This document shows, one piece after another, positions 24,019 through 32,088 of a stretch of 64,000 bases of DNA; position 1 is the first letter of the stretch; every line of letters begins with the position of its first letter. The DNA comes from Campylobacter_A concisus_Y. GTDB lineage: Bacteria; Campylobacterota; Campylobacteria; Campylobacterales; Campylobacteraceae. Made by a program: the position numbers and the translations under genes. The stretch is taken from positions 411,134 through 475,133 of the forward strand of contig NZ_CABPTY010000002.1 of NCBI RefSeq assembly GCF_902460415.1, read 5' to 3'. The notes beneath the pieces were generated by a model. It had not been told where the DNA came from. It searched no databases and was given only the letters and a program-made list of their open reading frames with translations.

Positions 24019-24642
24019 GTGAAAAAGGTTTTAAATTTTGGTCTTATTTTGGCTATGGGCTTTATGCTTAGTGGTTGCTGGTCGTGGCAAAAGATGGTAA
24101 GCTTTGGCTTTTGGCAAAGTGATGAAGAGGCGAGGGCAGAGCGTCTTGAGCTTGAAAAAGAGAAGATGGTGCAAAACTGCGAGAGCGGAAATAGCATCGA
24201 CTGCAACAATTTAGCCGTAAATTTTAGCAACGAAAAGGACTTTGTAAAAGCAAAAGGCTACTACGAAAAGGCTTGCAATGCTGGTCTTGCGACGGCTTGT
24301 TCTAATTTGGGTCAAATTTATGAGCAAGGGCTTGTTGATGAGCAAAAAGATATGGAAAAAGCCTTAAGACTATATAAACTAGCTTGTGATAGCGGTGATG
24401 GCGTTGGCTGCTATAACGAAGCAATGGGGCTAAAGTCTTACATCGAAAGCGAAAATTTAAAAACTCATAAGATAGATAGAAACAAGGCTGAGGCTAGAGT
24501 GCTAAGGCTTTTGGCTAAGAGCTGCGAGCTTGAGTATGCTCAGTCATGCTTTTTGCTTGCAAAGCTAAGCGGCAATGAAGCAAAGGCAGACGCACTTTAC
24601 AAAAGAGCTTGTCAGCTTGGCAAATGTGTGGAGAAAAAATAA
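24019..24642 (+). CDS. Second Hcp-type Sel1-repeat lipoprotein
   Basis: The 207-residue product starts at GTG 24019, directly after the stop of the previous gene, and has a lipobox (LSGC, about residue 16). Repeats with paired Cys follow: CESGNSIDC, CNAGLATAC, CDSGDGVGC, CELEYAQSC, CQLGKC. It is a diverged tandem paralogue of the upstream gene. The repeats predict a disulfide-stapled solenoid in the periplasm, needing DsbA-type oxidation. Functions proposed for the family (penicillin binding, weak beta-lactamase, immune modulation) are not shown by this sequence. The MBOAT gene follows after 8 bases. Confidence 0.8.
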   Translation: MKKVLNFGLILAMGFMLSGCWSWQKMVSFGFWQSDEEARAERLELEKEKMVQNCESGNSIDCNNLAVNFSNEKDFVKAKGYYEKACNAGLATACSNLGQIYEQGLVDEQKDMEKALRLYKLACDSGDGVGCYNEAMGLKSYIESENLKTHKIDRNKAEARVLRLLAKSCELEYAQSCFLLAKLSGNEAKADALYKRACQLGKCVEKK

Positions 24643-24650
24643 GGGATAAA

Positions 24651-26027
24651 ATGCTTTTTAACTCATATGTCTTTATATTTGTATTTTTACCACTTGTATT
24701 TTTTGTATATTTTTTTCTAAATAAAAAGAGACTAAGCACTCTTGCAAAAGCTTTTTTGGTAAGTGCTAGTTTATTTTTTTATGCTTATTGGAGTGTTTAT
24801 TATCTACCGATTTTACTAGGAAGCATTATCTTTAACTTCTTGATTTCAAAATTTCTAGCAAAACATCAGAGTAAAGCTATTTTGATTTTTGGTATAGTTT
24901 GCAACCTCGCTTTACTTGGATATTTTAAATATGCTGATTTTTTAATTTCAAATTTAAACGCTATAGCAAATACAAATTTAAGTCTACTTCATATCGCTTT
25001 ACCGCTAGCACTTAGTTTTGTCACATTTCAGCAAATAGCATATCTAGTGGATAGTTATAACAAGCAGACAAAAGAGAATAGTTTTTTAAACTACTGCCTT
25101 TTTATAACATTTTTTCCACAGCTTATTGCTGGTCCGATAGTGCATCACAAAGAAATGATGTCTCAGTTTGCAAATAAATTTAATCTTATAAAAAACTATA
25201 AATTTATAGCTCTTGGGCTTTTTGTTTTTAGCATAGGGCTATTTAAGAAGAGTGTGGTTGCTGATACTTTTTCGATTTTTGCAAATGCTGGATTTGATGT
25301 GGAAGGAAATTTGACTTTTCTGCAAGCATGGGCGACGTCGCTTTCGTATACTTTTCAGCTTTATTTTGATTTTAGTGGTTATTGCGATATGGCGATAGGT
25401 CTTGCGCTGCTTTTTAACATAAGGCTTCCTATAAATTTTAACTCCCCGTATAAGGCTTTAAATATTCAGGATTTTTGGCACAGATGGCATATTACGCTAT
25501 CGCGTTTTTTAAGAGACTATATCTATATCCCGCTTGGAGGAAATAGGGGGGGGCAGAGCCGTACCTATCTAAATTTGTTTTTGGTGTTTTTAATAGGCGG
25601 TCTTTGGCATGGGGCTGCTTGGACATTTGTTGTTTGGGGTGCTTTACATGGTGTTGCTATTGTCATTCACAGATGTTGGCAAAAGTTAAATTTTAAGCTA
25701 AATAAAATCATTGCTTGGATCATTACCTTTAACTTTGTAAATTTTACATGGATATTTTTTAGGGCAAAAAGCTTTGAAGATGCCATGAAAGTGATCCGAG
25801 GGATGTTTTTTGGTGAGTTTAAAATAGGCGTTAATTATCTTGAGATGTTTTTTATCGTTTTGGCTTTTTTGGTTGTTTTACTTTTTAAAAACTCTATGCA
25901 AATAGCATTTGATAAGAAATTTAAATTTACTATCTGGCAAATTTTTGCAACATCTTTCTTCTTGTTTATATCAATCTTAGCAATTAGGCTTAATAATGCG
26001 AGTGAATTTTTATACTTTAGATTTTAA
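24651..26027 (+). CDS. MBOAT-family O-acyltransferase (AlgI/DltB-like), G-tract interrupted frame in ON state
   Basis: Start at ATG 24651 with AAGGGATAAA before it; upstream in-frame codons lie in the previous gene. The 458-residue protein has ten or more membrane helices. FWHRWHITLSRFLRDYIYIP and GGLWHGAAWTFVVWGALHG are the MBOAT signatures, His320 being the catalytic histidine. It should move acyl groups from the cytoplasmic side to an exported glycan. Codons 299-301 (R-G-G) are spelled with a run of eight G at 25546-25553; any single-base change there would frameshift before His320. The SGNH-like gene overlaps the end by 32 bases. Confidence 0.85.
   Translation: MLFNSYVFIFVFLPLVFFVYFFLNKKRLSTLAKAFLVSASLFFYAYWSVYYLPILLGSIIFNFLISKFLAKHQSKAILIFGIVCNLALLGYFKYADFLISNLNAIANTNLSLLHIALPLALSFVTFQQIAYLVDSYNKQTKENSFLNYCLFITFFPQLIAGPIVHHKEMMSQFANKFNLIKNYKFIALGLFVFSIGLFKKSVVADTFSIFANAGFDVEGNLTFLQAWATSLSYTFQLYFDFSGYCDMAIGLALLFNIRLPINFNSPYKALNIQDFWHRWHITLSRFLRDYIYIPLGGNRGGQSRTYLNLFLVFLIGGLWHGAAWTFVVWGALHGVAIVIHRCWQKLNFKLNKIIAWIITFNFVNFTWIFFRAKSFEDAMKVIRGMFFGEFKIGVNYLEMFFIVLAFLVVLLFKNSMQIAFDKKFKFTIWQIFATSFFLFISILAIRLNNASEFLYFRF
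25546..25553 (+). repeat. G8 homopolymer tract inside the MBOAT gene
   Basis: Eight consecutive G, the only run of this length in the window. Campylobacter varies gene expression by slippage in such tracts. The frame is intact at eight (GGNRGGQSRTYLN matches the family spacing), so this copy is ON. Confidence 0.75.
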
Positions 26028-27060
26028 GAAAAAAATATTTCTGTGCCTGTTTTTAGTGGCTTTTGCTATGGTTGGGCTTGATGTTGTGCTTTATGTTTTT
26101 GCGGGAAATAGCACAAGTAAGACAAATTTTGTTGATAATAAAATTTCAAAAGCGGAGCACTTTAAACTAAATAGTGAAAAGCAAAAGGATATTGTTTTTG
26201 TTGGAAGTAGTAGAACGCTTCATCATATATCAACAAATGTTTTTAGCGAAAACAATATCAGTATTTATAACTTCGGTGTATCTGGAAATTTCATTAGAGA
26301 CTATCCATATATTTCAAATGTTATCAAAAAAGTTGGTGCAAAAGAGGTTGTTATTAGTCTAAGAGTTAGTTTTCTTTTTGATAACTATGCAGAGTATGGA
26401 TCTAAAATTTATACTACTGATGAACTTGTTGCAAATTTTGGTACAGATAAAATGACCTTTCTGAAAACACTACCTGATTTTTTTGCAAGACCACATCTAT
26501 TTTTGAGATATTCTGAAGGTATATATAATAGGATAGTTGGGTTTTATGGGAAATTTACTCCAGATAACAAAACTAAAGCAAGTAGTTTTAAAGCTAAAAA
26601 TACTTTTGATGTAAAAGCACATAGTGATTGTGATTTGATCAACATAAATGAGATAAATTCAAATGCTACAAAAAATAAAAAAATTATCTTTGTAAAATGT
26701 AGTAATGGAGATATTATTCTTTTTTCGGATGGATTGTCAAGAGAATATTATGGTAGGACGATCGAGCTAAAGGGGTTAAATCAAAACACTATAAAATATT
26801 TTCAAAATTATGTAATTGATCCACTTGTAAAAAGTGGCATAAAGGTTGTTGTTATATTAGAACCTATATTTGATGGTGCCACTATAAAATATGATATAAA
26901 TGAGATAATGTCAGCTATTAAAAATGCTAAAGTTATTGATCTAACAAATTTTAAAATTAACGATGATGAGTTATCAGATATGGGGCATCATTTAAACTAT
27001 CTTGGCAGAAAAAGATATAGCGAGTTTTTGGTTAAACTTTATCTTGATGGTAGACTTTAA
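25996..27060 (+). CDS. SGNH-like membrane-anchored partner of the MBOAT acyltransferase
   Basis: The 354-residue protein has one N-terminal membrane helix (about residues 13-33) and then a periplasmic part. IVFVGSSRTLHHI looks like block I of SGNH hydrolases (GxSR), YNFGVSGN like block II with Gly, and DMGHHLNYLGRKRYSEFLV like the final block with Asp and His. AlgJ, AlgX and DltD-type proteins show the same arrangement beside MBOAT genes, where they complete glycan O-acylation. The gene overlaps the MBOAT gene by 32 bases and has a lower GC feel than neighbours. Substrate unknown; hydrolase-fold assignment is from motifs only. Confidence 0.68.
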   Translation: MRVNFYTLDFKKKIFLCLFLVAFAMVGLDVVLYVFAGNSTSKTNFVDNKISKAEHFKLNSEKQKDIVFVGSSRTLHHISTNVFSENNISIYNFGVSGNFIRDYPYISNVIKKVGAKEVVISLRVSFLFDNYAEYGSKIYTTDELVANFGTDKMTFLKTLPDFFARPHLFLRYSEGIYNRIVGFYGKFTPDNKTKASSFKAKNTFDVKAHSDCDLININEINSNATKNKKIIFVKCSNGDIILFSDGLSREYYGRTIELKGLNQNTIKYFQNYVIDPLVKSGIKVVVILEPIFDGATIKYDINEIMSAIKNAKVIDLTNFKINDDELSDMGHHLNYLGRKRYSEFLVKLYLDGRL

Positions 27061-27064
27061 GCTT

Positions 27065-27601
27065 TTACTTCAACCCAAAAACTTTTATATTAAAAGTAGT
27101 ATGGATTTTATCCTTTTCGCCTTTCATGACGATAGGAAATTCGGTCTTTACGATACTATCATAGCTGCTAAGCGCATCTAAAAAGTCATAAAATTTTTGT
27201 GGTGTCCTTAGAGAGCTAGTTACATTTAGGCGAAATCTAAAAAATTTCTCACTAGCGTTATTATCACTTTCTTCTATTTTGCTAAGGCTCACTTCACTGA
27301 AAAATTTGGAGGCAAAATCTATAAATTTATCTTTATCAAATTTATTCTCAAAAGCTGAAATGATAGCTCCATCTTTTTGTTTAGTTGCTTCAAGGGCTTT
27401 AAATTTAGCTTCAAATTCATTTTTTACTTTTGTATAAGATGAGGTCTGTGAATAATTTTGTCTAGTTAGGCTTTTAAATTCTTTTATATTTGGCACGATA
27501 AAACCAAATATCATAATGAAGCAAACTACAATAAAAGCAAATATAAAAAGTAAAAGCTTGACGGGATCTATTTTTTCTAAGCTCGTATCTTTTTTACTCA
27601 T
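27065..27601 (-). CDS. PilO-like membrane protein
   Basis: Start at ATG 27601 with AGGG upstream (an in-frame ATG at 27622 is less likely), 178 residues. A short cytoplasmic start is followed by one membrane helix (LLLFIFAFIVVCFIMIFGFIV), a coiled-coil stretch and a C-terminal alpha/beta domain (FYDFLDALSSYDSIVKTEFPI). That topology and the order after a PilN-like gene resemble PilO/GspM of type IV pilus or type II secretion alignment complexes. Primary similarity is too weak to be sure. It is the last gene of the minus-strand operon and converges on the SGNH-like gene. Confidence 0.5.
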   Translation of the reverse strand: MSKKDTSLEKIDPVKLLLFIFAFIVVCFIMIFGFIVPNIKEFKSLTRQNYSQTSSYTKVKNEFEAKFKALEATKQKDGAIISAFENKFDKDKFIDFASKFFSEVSLSKIEESDNNASEKFFRFRLNVTSSLRTPQKFYDFLDALSSYDSIVKTEFPIVMKGEKDKIHTTFNIKVFGLK

Positions 27602-28115
27602 TATATCCCTCAGAATTATCAATTTTATTTGTACTTATAAAGCCATACCAGCCGTTTTTACTTTGATAAAAGCTAGTATTAGAAGTCGTAAAAATAGATC
27701 TTAAAGGTGAAGCTAGAAGCTGATTAAATACATCTTTTGTCGGCGTTATACCACGAATGATGAGTGAGTTTTTATCCATAAAAACCTCTTCAAGCGTTAT
27801 GCTGTCAGGCACTAGATCAAAAAGATTGTGCAAGCTTTGCTTTAGAATAGAATTTGACGTGAAAATATCATTTGCAGATTCTATTTGTACAGCTAGTTTA
27901 GCCGAAATTTCATCTGTTGTGACTATTTTTTGACTAAGTTCTTTTTGCTCATTTGATAAAAAATTTATATTTTTTTCAATTGAATAATTTTTATAAAGTA
28001 TAAAGAAATTTGTTGCCAAAAGAGCTACAAACACAAAGCTTATAAGGCTTAGCCAAATTTTGCTAAAGATAGATATAAGTGGTCTTGGTTCTGGAGCAAT
28101 AAAGCTAAATCTCAT
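27594..28115 (-). CDS. PilN-like membrane protein
   Basis: The 173-residue protein has a short cytoplasmic start with RPL near a membrane helix (WLSLISFVFVALLATNFFIL), a coiled coil (LSNEQKELSQKIVTTDEISAKL split here by wording) and a domain with LFDLVPDSITLEEVFMDKN-SLIIRGITPTKDVFNQLLASP, which follows the PilN pattern (Pro-x-x-(V/I)-x-L then a strand, GxxxT/S, then a helix). It overlaps the PilM-like gene upstream by 4 bases and the PilO-like gene downstream by 8. Inferred to be an inner-membrane alignment-complex component; not proven by motif. Confidence 0.5.
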   Translation of the reverse strand: MRFSFIAPEPRPLISIFSKIWLSLISFVFVALLATNFFILYKNYSIEKNINFLSNEQKELSQKIVTTDEISAKLAVQIESANDIFTSNSILKQSLHNLFDLVPDSITLEEVFMDKNSLIIRGITPTKDVFNQLLASPLRSIFTTSNTSFYQSKNGWYGFISTNKIDNSEGYNE

Positions 28116-29116
28116 AATATTATCTCTTCTTGCATGATTTCATTCATAATATGATTTGTATTCACTGGATACACTGAAGTCTCCACTAAAAGCTCGGATT
28201 GCAGATATTGTAAAAAGGTTGCACTTGTTTTTGTATTTTCAAAAACAATGATTTGTTCAATAAAATCACCGCCGTAGAGAGGATTTTCGTAAAATTCTTT
28301 TACGGCTTTTACGATGTAATCAAACATCTTCATGTCATACCCAAAAATAGCAACCGATTTTTCTACATTTGTAGAAGCTGGCATGTTTAGTTCATAATTT
28401 AGGTCTTCAAATTCTTTTTGTTTATCATCACTTAAAAAATCGTCTAAACTTTTAAAATCATCAAGAGATGTTGCGTCATTTTCCTCTTTAATGATTAAGT
28501 TGTCAATATCTGTTATATCTTCTTCTTTTAGGCTTTCAGCTTCCTGGTTGGTTTCTTCAATGCCAGACATATTTAAAAAAGTGGATAACTTCATTTGTTT
28601 ATCTTTAAAGATCGCAAGTGTAAAAGAATGTGCATGGATATAAAGATAAAGTGTAGTTTTTGGAGAAATTCCGCGTTTTAAAAGCTCGTAAAAGAGTATG
28701 GCGATAGGTGAGTAGATGAGATCTACACTATCTTGTCCAAATAAATTTTTATATTTTTTTATAGCATTTAAATTTGCATAAATACTCCAGCTATCCTGCA
28801 TGATAAGGCTTGTAAGATTTTTAGTATTTATATTAAATTTTTTGTATTCATCAAAGCTAGTGCTAGGAAGCGCGCCTTGCGAGTCGTCATTAAAAAAAAC
28901 TGAAACATATATACCAAAATATGTTTTTTCTTGCTCTTCTATATACTTTATGATTTTCTCATCGATACTATCGATATTTATATCTGTAAATTTAGCATTT
29001 ATAGTTTTTAAAAGTTTGCCATTTCTAAAGACTTGACCGAAGAATATGCACTCATTGCCCTCCAACACGACGCTTAAAAAAAGGTTAGAAAAAAGCTTTT
29101 TGACGCTAAAAGACAT
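28112..29116 (-). CDS. PilM/GspL-like protein with degenerate actin fold (inferred)
   Basis: The 334-residue soluble protein has an N-terminal strand pattern (FLSVVLEGNECIFFGQVF) where actin-like PilM proteins bind nucleotide, and near the end IEQIIVFENTKTSATFLQYL followed by LLVETSVYPVN, like the closing helix-strand of PilM/GspL. An acidic low-complexity linker lies at about 190-240. The glycine phosphate loops are not conserved, so ATP binding is doubtful. The case rests mainly on the following PilN- and PilO-like genes. C. jejuni has similar uncharacterised membrane genes downstream of miaB. It may instead be an unrelated lineage-specific protein. Confidence 0.42.
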   Translation of the reverse strand: MSFSVKKLFSNLFLSVVLEGNECIFFGQVFRNGKLLKTINAKFTDINIDSIDEKIIKYIEEQEKTYFGIYVSVFFNDDSQGALPSTSFDEYKKFNINTKNLTSLIMQDSWSIYANLNAIKKYKNLFGQDSVDLIYSPIAILFYELLKRGISPKTTLYLYIHAHSFTLAIFKDKQMKLSTFLNMSGIEETNQEAESLKEEDITDIDNLIIKEENDATSLDDFKSLDDFLSDDKQKEFEDLNYELNMPASTNVEKSVAIFGYDMKMFDYIVKAVKEFYENPLYGGDFIEQIIVFENTKTSATFLQYLQSELLVETSVYPVNTNHIMNEIMQEEIIL

Positions 29117-29176
29117 AAATCTCCTAAATTTAGTGCATAATTTTCGTTATGGTAGCTAAAAAGGGATTAAATAAGT

Positions 29177-29632
29177 TTAAAACAGCTCGTTTTTAAGCTT
29201 AACGAAAATCTCTTTTGTATTTAAAGCTTCATTTTTTAGCTCACTATCAAGTAGGACCGAGTTTTCAAGGTCGTCAAAATCCTCTATCATCACATCACAC
29301 ATCATCTTAATGCGTTCGCTATCAGCCTTGCTGACGCTACTTTGGCTCATTTTTTTGATACGCTCAAGATACTCTTTGCCGTTTTTTATGTATGAGCTAA
29401 ATTTGATAGCAGCCTTGCTTTGGTTTAGTACAGTATTTGCCATTTTGTTATAAATATCTATATCAAGTGCTTTTTGGCTTAAATTTAAGGCCTTTTCGTA
29501 TTCTTTGTTTTCGTATAAAAATTTTGCTTTAAGGGCGAGTTTATAGGAGTTATCGCTATAAAAAAATAGTCCGAATAAAACAATTAGAAAGATGGCTATA
29601 AAAATAGATAGTTTATTTTTCATAAATTTCAT
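29177..29632 (-). CDS. Single-pass membrane protein with helical repeat
   Basis: The 151-residue protein has an N-terminal membrane anchor (LSIFIAIFLIVLFGLFFY) and then a TPR-like helical hairpin (KFLYENKEYEKALNLSQKAL). An alternative ATG at 29623 gives the same protein shorter by three residues. The rest is charged helix. I do not recognise a family beyond this. It overlaps the acyltransferase gene by 20 bases and lies 60 bases before the PilM-like gene, so it could belong to the same envelope complex. Confidence 0.55.
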   Translation of the reverse strand: MKFMKNKLSIFIAIFLIVLFGLFFYSDNSYKLALKAKFLYENKEYEKALNLSQKALDIDIYNKMANTVLNQSKAAIKFSSYIKNGKEYLERIKKMSQSSVSKADSERIKMMCDVMIEDFDDLENSVLLDSELKNEALNTKEIFVKLKNELF

Positions 29633-30392
29633 CCAAAATTTCTTTTATCTCGTCGCTTATTTGCGGATTTTTATGCGCGTACTTTTTCCACCAAATTTTT
29701 AAATTTGATCTAAAATCCTCTTGGTTTTGCTTCACGCTCTTCCCGCCATCATTTTGTGAGGCTTGCCAAAGTTCGTTTTGTATCTTCTCTTTTGCATCTT
29801 TTTGCTCCAAATTTTCCACATTAAAAGGAGCTGAGAGGCTAAAATTTATAGTTGAAAATGGCTTTGGAAGTATCATCTTATCCCAGCTTTTAAACTCCCA
29901 AAACGAGCTTGCTTCAAAATTTAGAGCATAAATTTCGCAAGATGACTTTTGTGCGATCACCGCAGCTCCGTCTGCCACGCTGTGCCTTGGTCCTCTTGGG
30001 CCATCTGGCGTGATGATGACGTCGTGGCCTTGCTTTATCTCTCTTAAAGCTTCTATCAGTGCTCTTGCGCCGCCTTTTGAGCTGCTGCCTCTAATGGTGC
30101 CGATGCCAAACAATTTGATTATTCTGGTGATTAGCTCGCCATCTTTGTGGTCGCTGATTATCACCTTGCCTTGTTTTCTATTTTGACTGCTCCACCAGCG
30201 CCTGTAAGCAAAGCTCATAAAGCTAAGCCTGCCGTGCCAAAAGACGACGACGCAGCCATTTTGCGGTAAGAAATTTGGAGTGTAGCTCTTTTTGCAGGTT
30301 AGAAAAATGAGCCACATTAAAATATAGATGAAAAAGACGCCAACATTTAGGGCGAGCTTTTCAAATGTATTTTTAAATTTGCAGCTCGCCAT
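29613..30392 (-). CDS. Lysophospholipid acyltransferase-like protein (DUF374)
   Basis: Start taken at ATG 30392 (MASCKFKN, 259 residues), which overlaps miaB by 20 bases; a start at 30464 would overlap by 92 and adds no recognisable sequence. One membrane helix near the N-terminus (VGVFFIYILMWLIFLTC) precedes the acyltransferase-like core: VVFWHGRLSFMSF, GTIRGSSSKGGARALIE and ITPDGPRGPRHSVADG, the DUF374 signature with DGPRGP. Relatives include lipid A-type and lysophospholipid acyltransferases. Substrate unknown. C. jejuni has this gene next to miaB. Confidence 0.75.
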   Translation of the reverse strand: MASCKFKNTFEKLALNVGVFFIYILMWLIFLTCKKSYTPNFLPQNGCVVVFWHGRLSFMSFAYRRWWSSQNRKQGKVIISDHKDGELITRIIKLFGIGTIRGSSSKGGARALIEALREIKQGHDVIITPDGPRGPRHSVADGAAVIAQKSSCEIYALNFEASSFWEFKSWDKMILPKPFSTINFSLSAPFNVENLEQKDAKEKIQNELWQASQNDGGKSVKQNQEDFRSNLKIWWKKYAHKNPQISDEIKEILDEIYEK

Positions 30393-31674
30393 ACAAAACC
30401 ATTCGTTTTGGGTTTGTGATCTTGATTTTTTGTGTAGTGCCAAGAAGCTCTTCGCTGCCATCAACTTGAACTAAAAAGTTGTTAAAACTTCGCCCAGCAA
30501 CGCCGCCATTTGCTCTTAGCTCTTCAAAATATACATCAAAAATTTTATCTTTTTGTGTCGCCACGATCTCGTCTAAAATTTCATTGTGGCGATTTTGTAG
30601 GCGAGTAAGCCTTGCTGAAGCGGTTTTATCATCTATTTGATTTGTAAAAGTAGCTGCCTTTGTAAGCGGACGAGGTGAATACTTAAAGCTAAAAATTTGC
30701 TCAAATCTAACTTGCTCAAGCACATCCATCGTATCTTCAAATTCACTATCGCTCTCGCCTGGAAATGCGACGATGATATCAGTTGATATGCTAACATCTG
30801 GGCACATCTTTCTAAGTCTTAGTGCGCGGTCCAAAAACCACTCTTTTGTGTATCCGCGCTTCATCTCGCGTAAAACTTTGGTGTTTCCGCTTTGAAGCGG
30901 CATGTGCATAGACTTGCAAATTTTTGGGTTTTTAGTGAAAATTTCAAGAAATTTATCATCCATGTGAAGTGGATGCGGACTTGTAAATCTTATCCTTTCA
31001 ACGCCATCTATCTCGCTTATCTTTACTAGTAAATCGCTAAAATCGATATTTTCTTGCGCTCCTGAAAATCTTTTACCGTAGTTATTGACATTTTGTCCTA
31101 GTAAAAATATCTCTTTTGCGCCGCTGTTTGCAGCCTTCTCTACCTCTTTTAGTATAAGACTTGAAGGGATAGAAATTTCATCGCCTCTAGTGTGTGGGAC
31201 GATGCAGTAGGTACACTTTTTGTCGCAGCCGATTGAGATATTGATGTGGCTTTTATACGGCGAGCCTCTAAATTCGCCAAATGCATATTCGCTCTCGTCG
31301 TGGTTGATATCGGTTGAGATAAATTTAGGCGTATTTACCGCCTTTGTGATCTTGCTGACATTTCTTGCGCCAAGGACAAAATCAACATAAGGTGCGCGCT
31401 TGAAAATTTCACTACCTAAATGGCTTGCAGTGCAGCCACAAACGCCTATTTTAGCACCTCTTTTTTTGGCTTTTTCAAAGGCTCCAACCTCGCTAAAGAG
31501 CTTATGAACTGGCTTTTCGCGAACCGAGCAGGTATTTATAAGGATTAAATCAGCTTCTTCTATATTTTGTGTTAAGGAGTAGTCTTCTTTTTGTGAGAGC
31601 TCGGCTATGATATGCTCGCTGTCACGAACATTCATAGCACAACCTAGAGTTTGGATAAAGAGTTTTTTACTCAT
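30373..31674 (-). CDS. miaB: tRNA-2-methylthio-N6-dimethylallyladenosine synthase
   Basis: The 433-residue radical SAM methylthiotransferase adds the methylthio group to i6A37 of tRNAs that read UNN codons. FIQTLGCAMNVRDSEHI is the MiaB N-terminus, INTCSVREKPVHKLFSEVG the second auxiliary-cluster Cys region, GVCGCTAS the third, and SIGCDKKCTYCIVPHTRG the radical SAM CxxxCxxC motif. MSISTDIIVAFPGE-type and TRAM regions follow. It shares one base (TAATG) with the HP0268-like gene upstream. Confidence 0.95.
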   Translation of the reverse strand: MSKKLFIQTLGCAMNVRDSEHIIAELSQKEDYSLTQNIEEADLILINTCSVREKPVHKLFSEVGAFEKAKKRGAKIGVCGCTASHLGSEIFKRAPYVDFVLGARNVSKITKAVNTPKFISTDINHDESEYAFGEFRGSPYKSHINISIGCDKKCTYCIVPHTRGDEISIPSSLILKEVEKAANSGAKEIFLLGQNVNNYGKRFSGAQENIDFSDLLVKISEIDGVERIRFTSPHPLHMDDKFLEIFTKNPKICKSMHMPLQSGNTKVLREMKRGYTKEWFLDRALRLRKMCPDVSISTDIIVAFPGESDSEFEDTMDVLEQVRFEQIFSFKYSPRPLTKAATFTNQIDDKTASARLTRLQNRHNEILDEIVATQKDKIFDVYFEELRANGGVAGRSFNNFLVQVDGSEELLGTTQKIKITNPKRMVLYGELQI

Positions 31675-31916
31675 TAAAGTATATGCACTTCATACATATA
31701 ATCGCTATCATCAAGCCCGTATTTTACGGTTCTGTGATAAACGCTTAGCCCTTTTTCTTCAAAATGCTCTACTAAGGCGATTAGTTGTTTGTGCGTGTTT
31801 TCTTTATCAAAATAGAAAATTTTCTGACCCTCTTTTTCGACAGCTGCCTCTATTTTTTCTAGTGAAATCGTTTTTGGCTTTGCGTCTAATTCGGCTCTTG
31901 CAAGTTTTAGCTCCAT
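31674..31916 (-). CDS. HP0268-like small nuclease-family protein
   Basis: Start at ATG 31916 with AAAGGATT upstream; 80 residues. MELKLARAEL, QKIFYFDKENTHKQL, HFEEKGLSVYHR and SDYMYEVHIL line up with H. pylori HP0268 (IFYFAPTNAHKDML, FFKEKGHTAYLDE, KDFLYELHII as I recall it), which also sits beside miaB. HP0268 has been described as a small nicking endonuclease with ribonuclease activity and an Smr-like fold. Whether this copy is a nuclease is untested. It shares one base with miaB and should be co-translated with it. Confidence 0.7.
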   Translation of the reverse strand: MELKLARAELDAKPKTISLEKIEAAVEKEGQKIFYFDKENTHKQLIALVEHFEEKGLSVYHRTVKYGLDDSDYMYEVHIL

Positions 31917-32031
31917 TTTTAATCCTTTCAAAATCTTAAATTTTAATCGGTCAATATATCCAAAACATCATAAAAAAAGGATTAAATAAAAGTTAATAAT
32001 AAGCTTAAAGTTATTAAAAGTATGGCTTATG

Positions 32032-32037
32032 TATAAT
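32032..32037 (+). promoter_or_regulatory. -10 box of nusA
   Basis: TATAAT 52 bases before the chosen nusA ATG (32089), giving a leader of about 45 bases that ends in GGAGAAAAA. Confidence 0.5.
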
Positions 32038-32088
32038 TTCAAAACTTCACGAAAAATCCCCGAAATTTATCGTTACAATGGAGAAAAA

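Noticed and set aside
24609..24650. MBOAT start at 24609
   Set aside because: It lies inside the Hcp gene, has no ribosome-binding site and adds a charged segment before the first helix; ATG 24651 has AAGGGATAAA.
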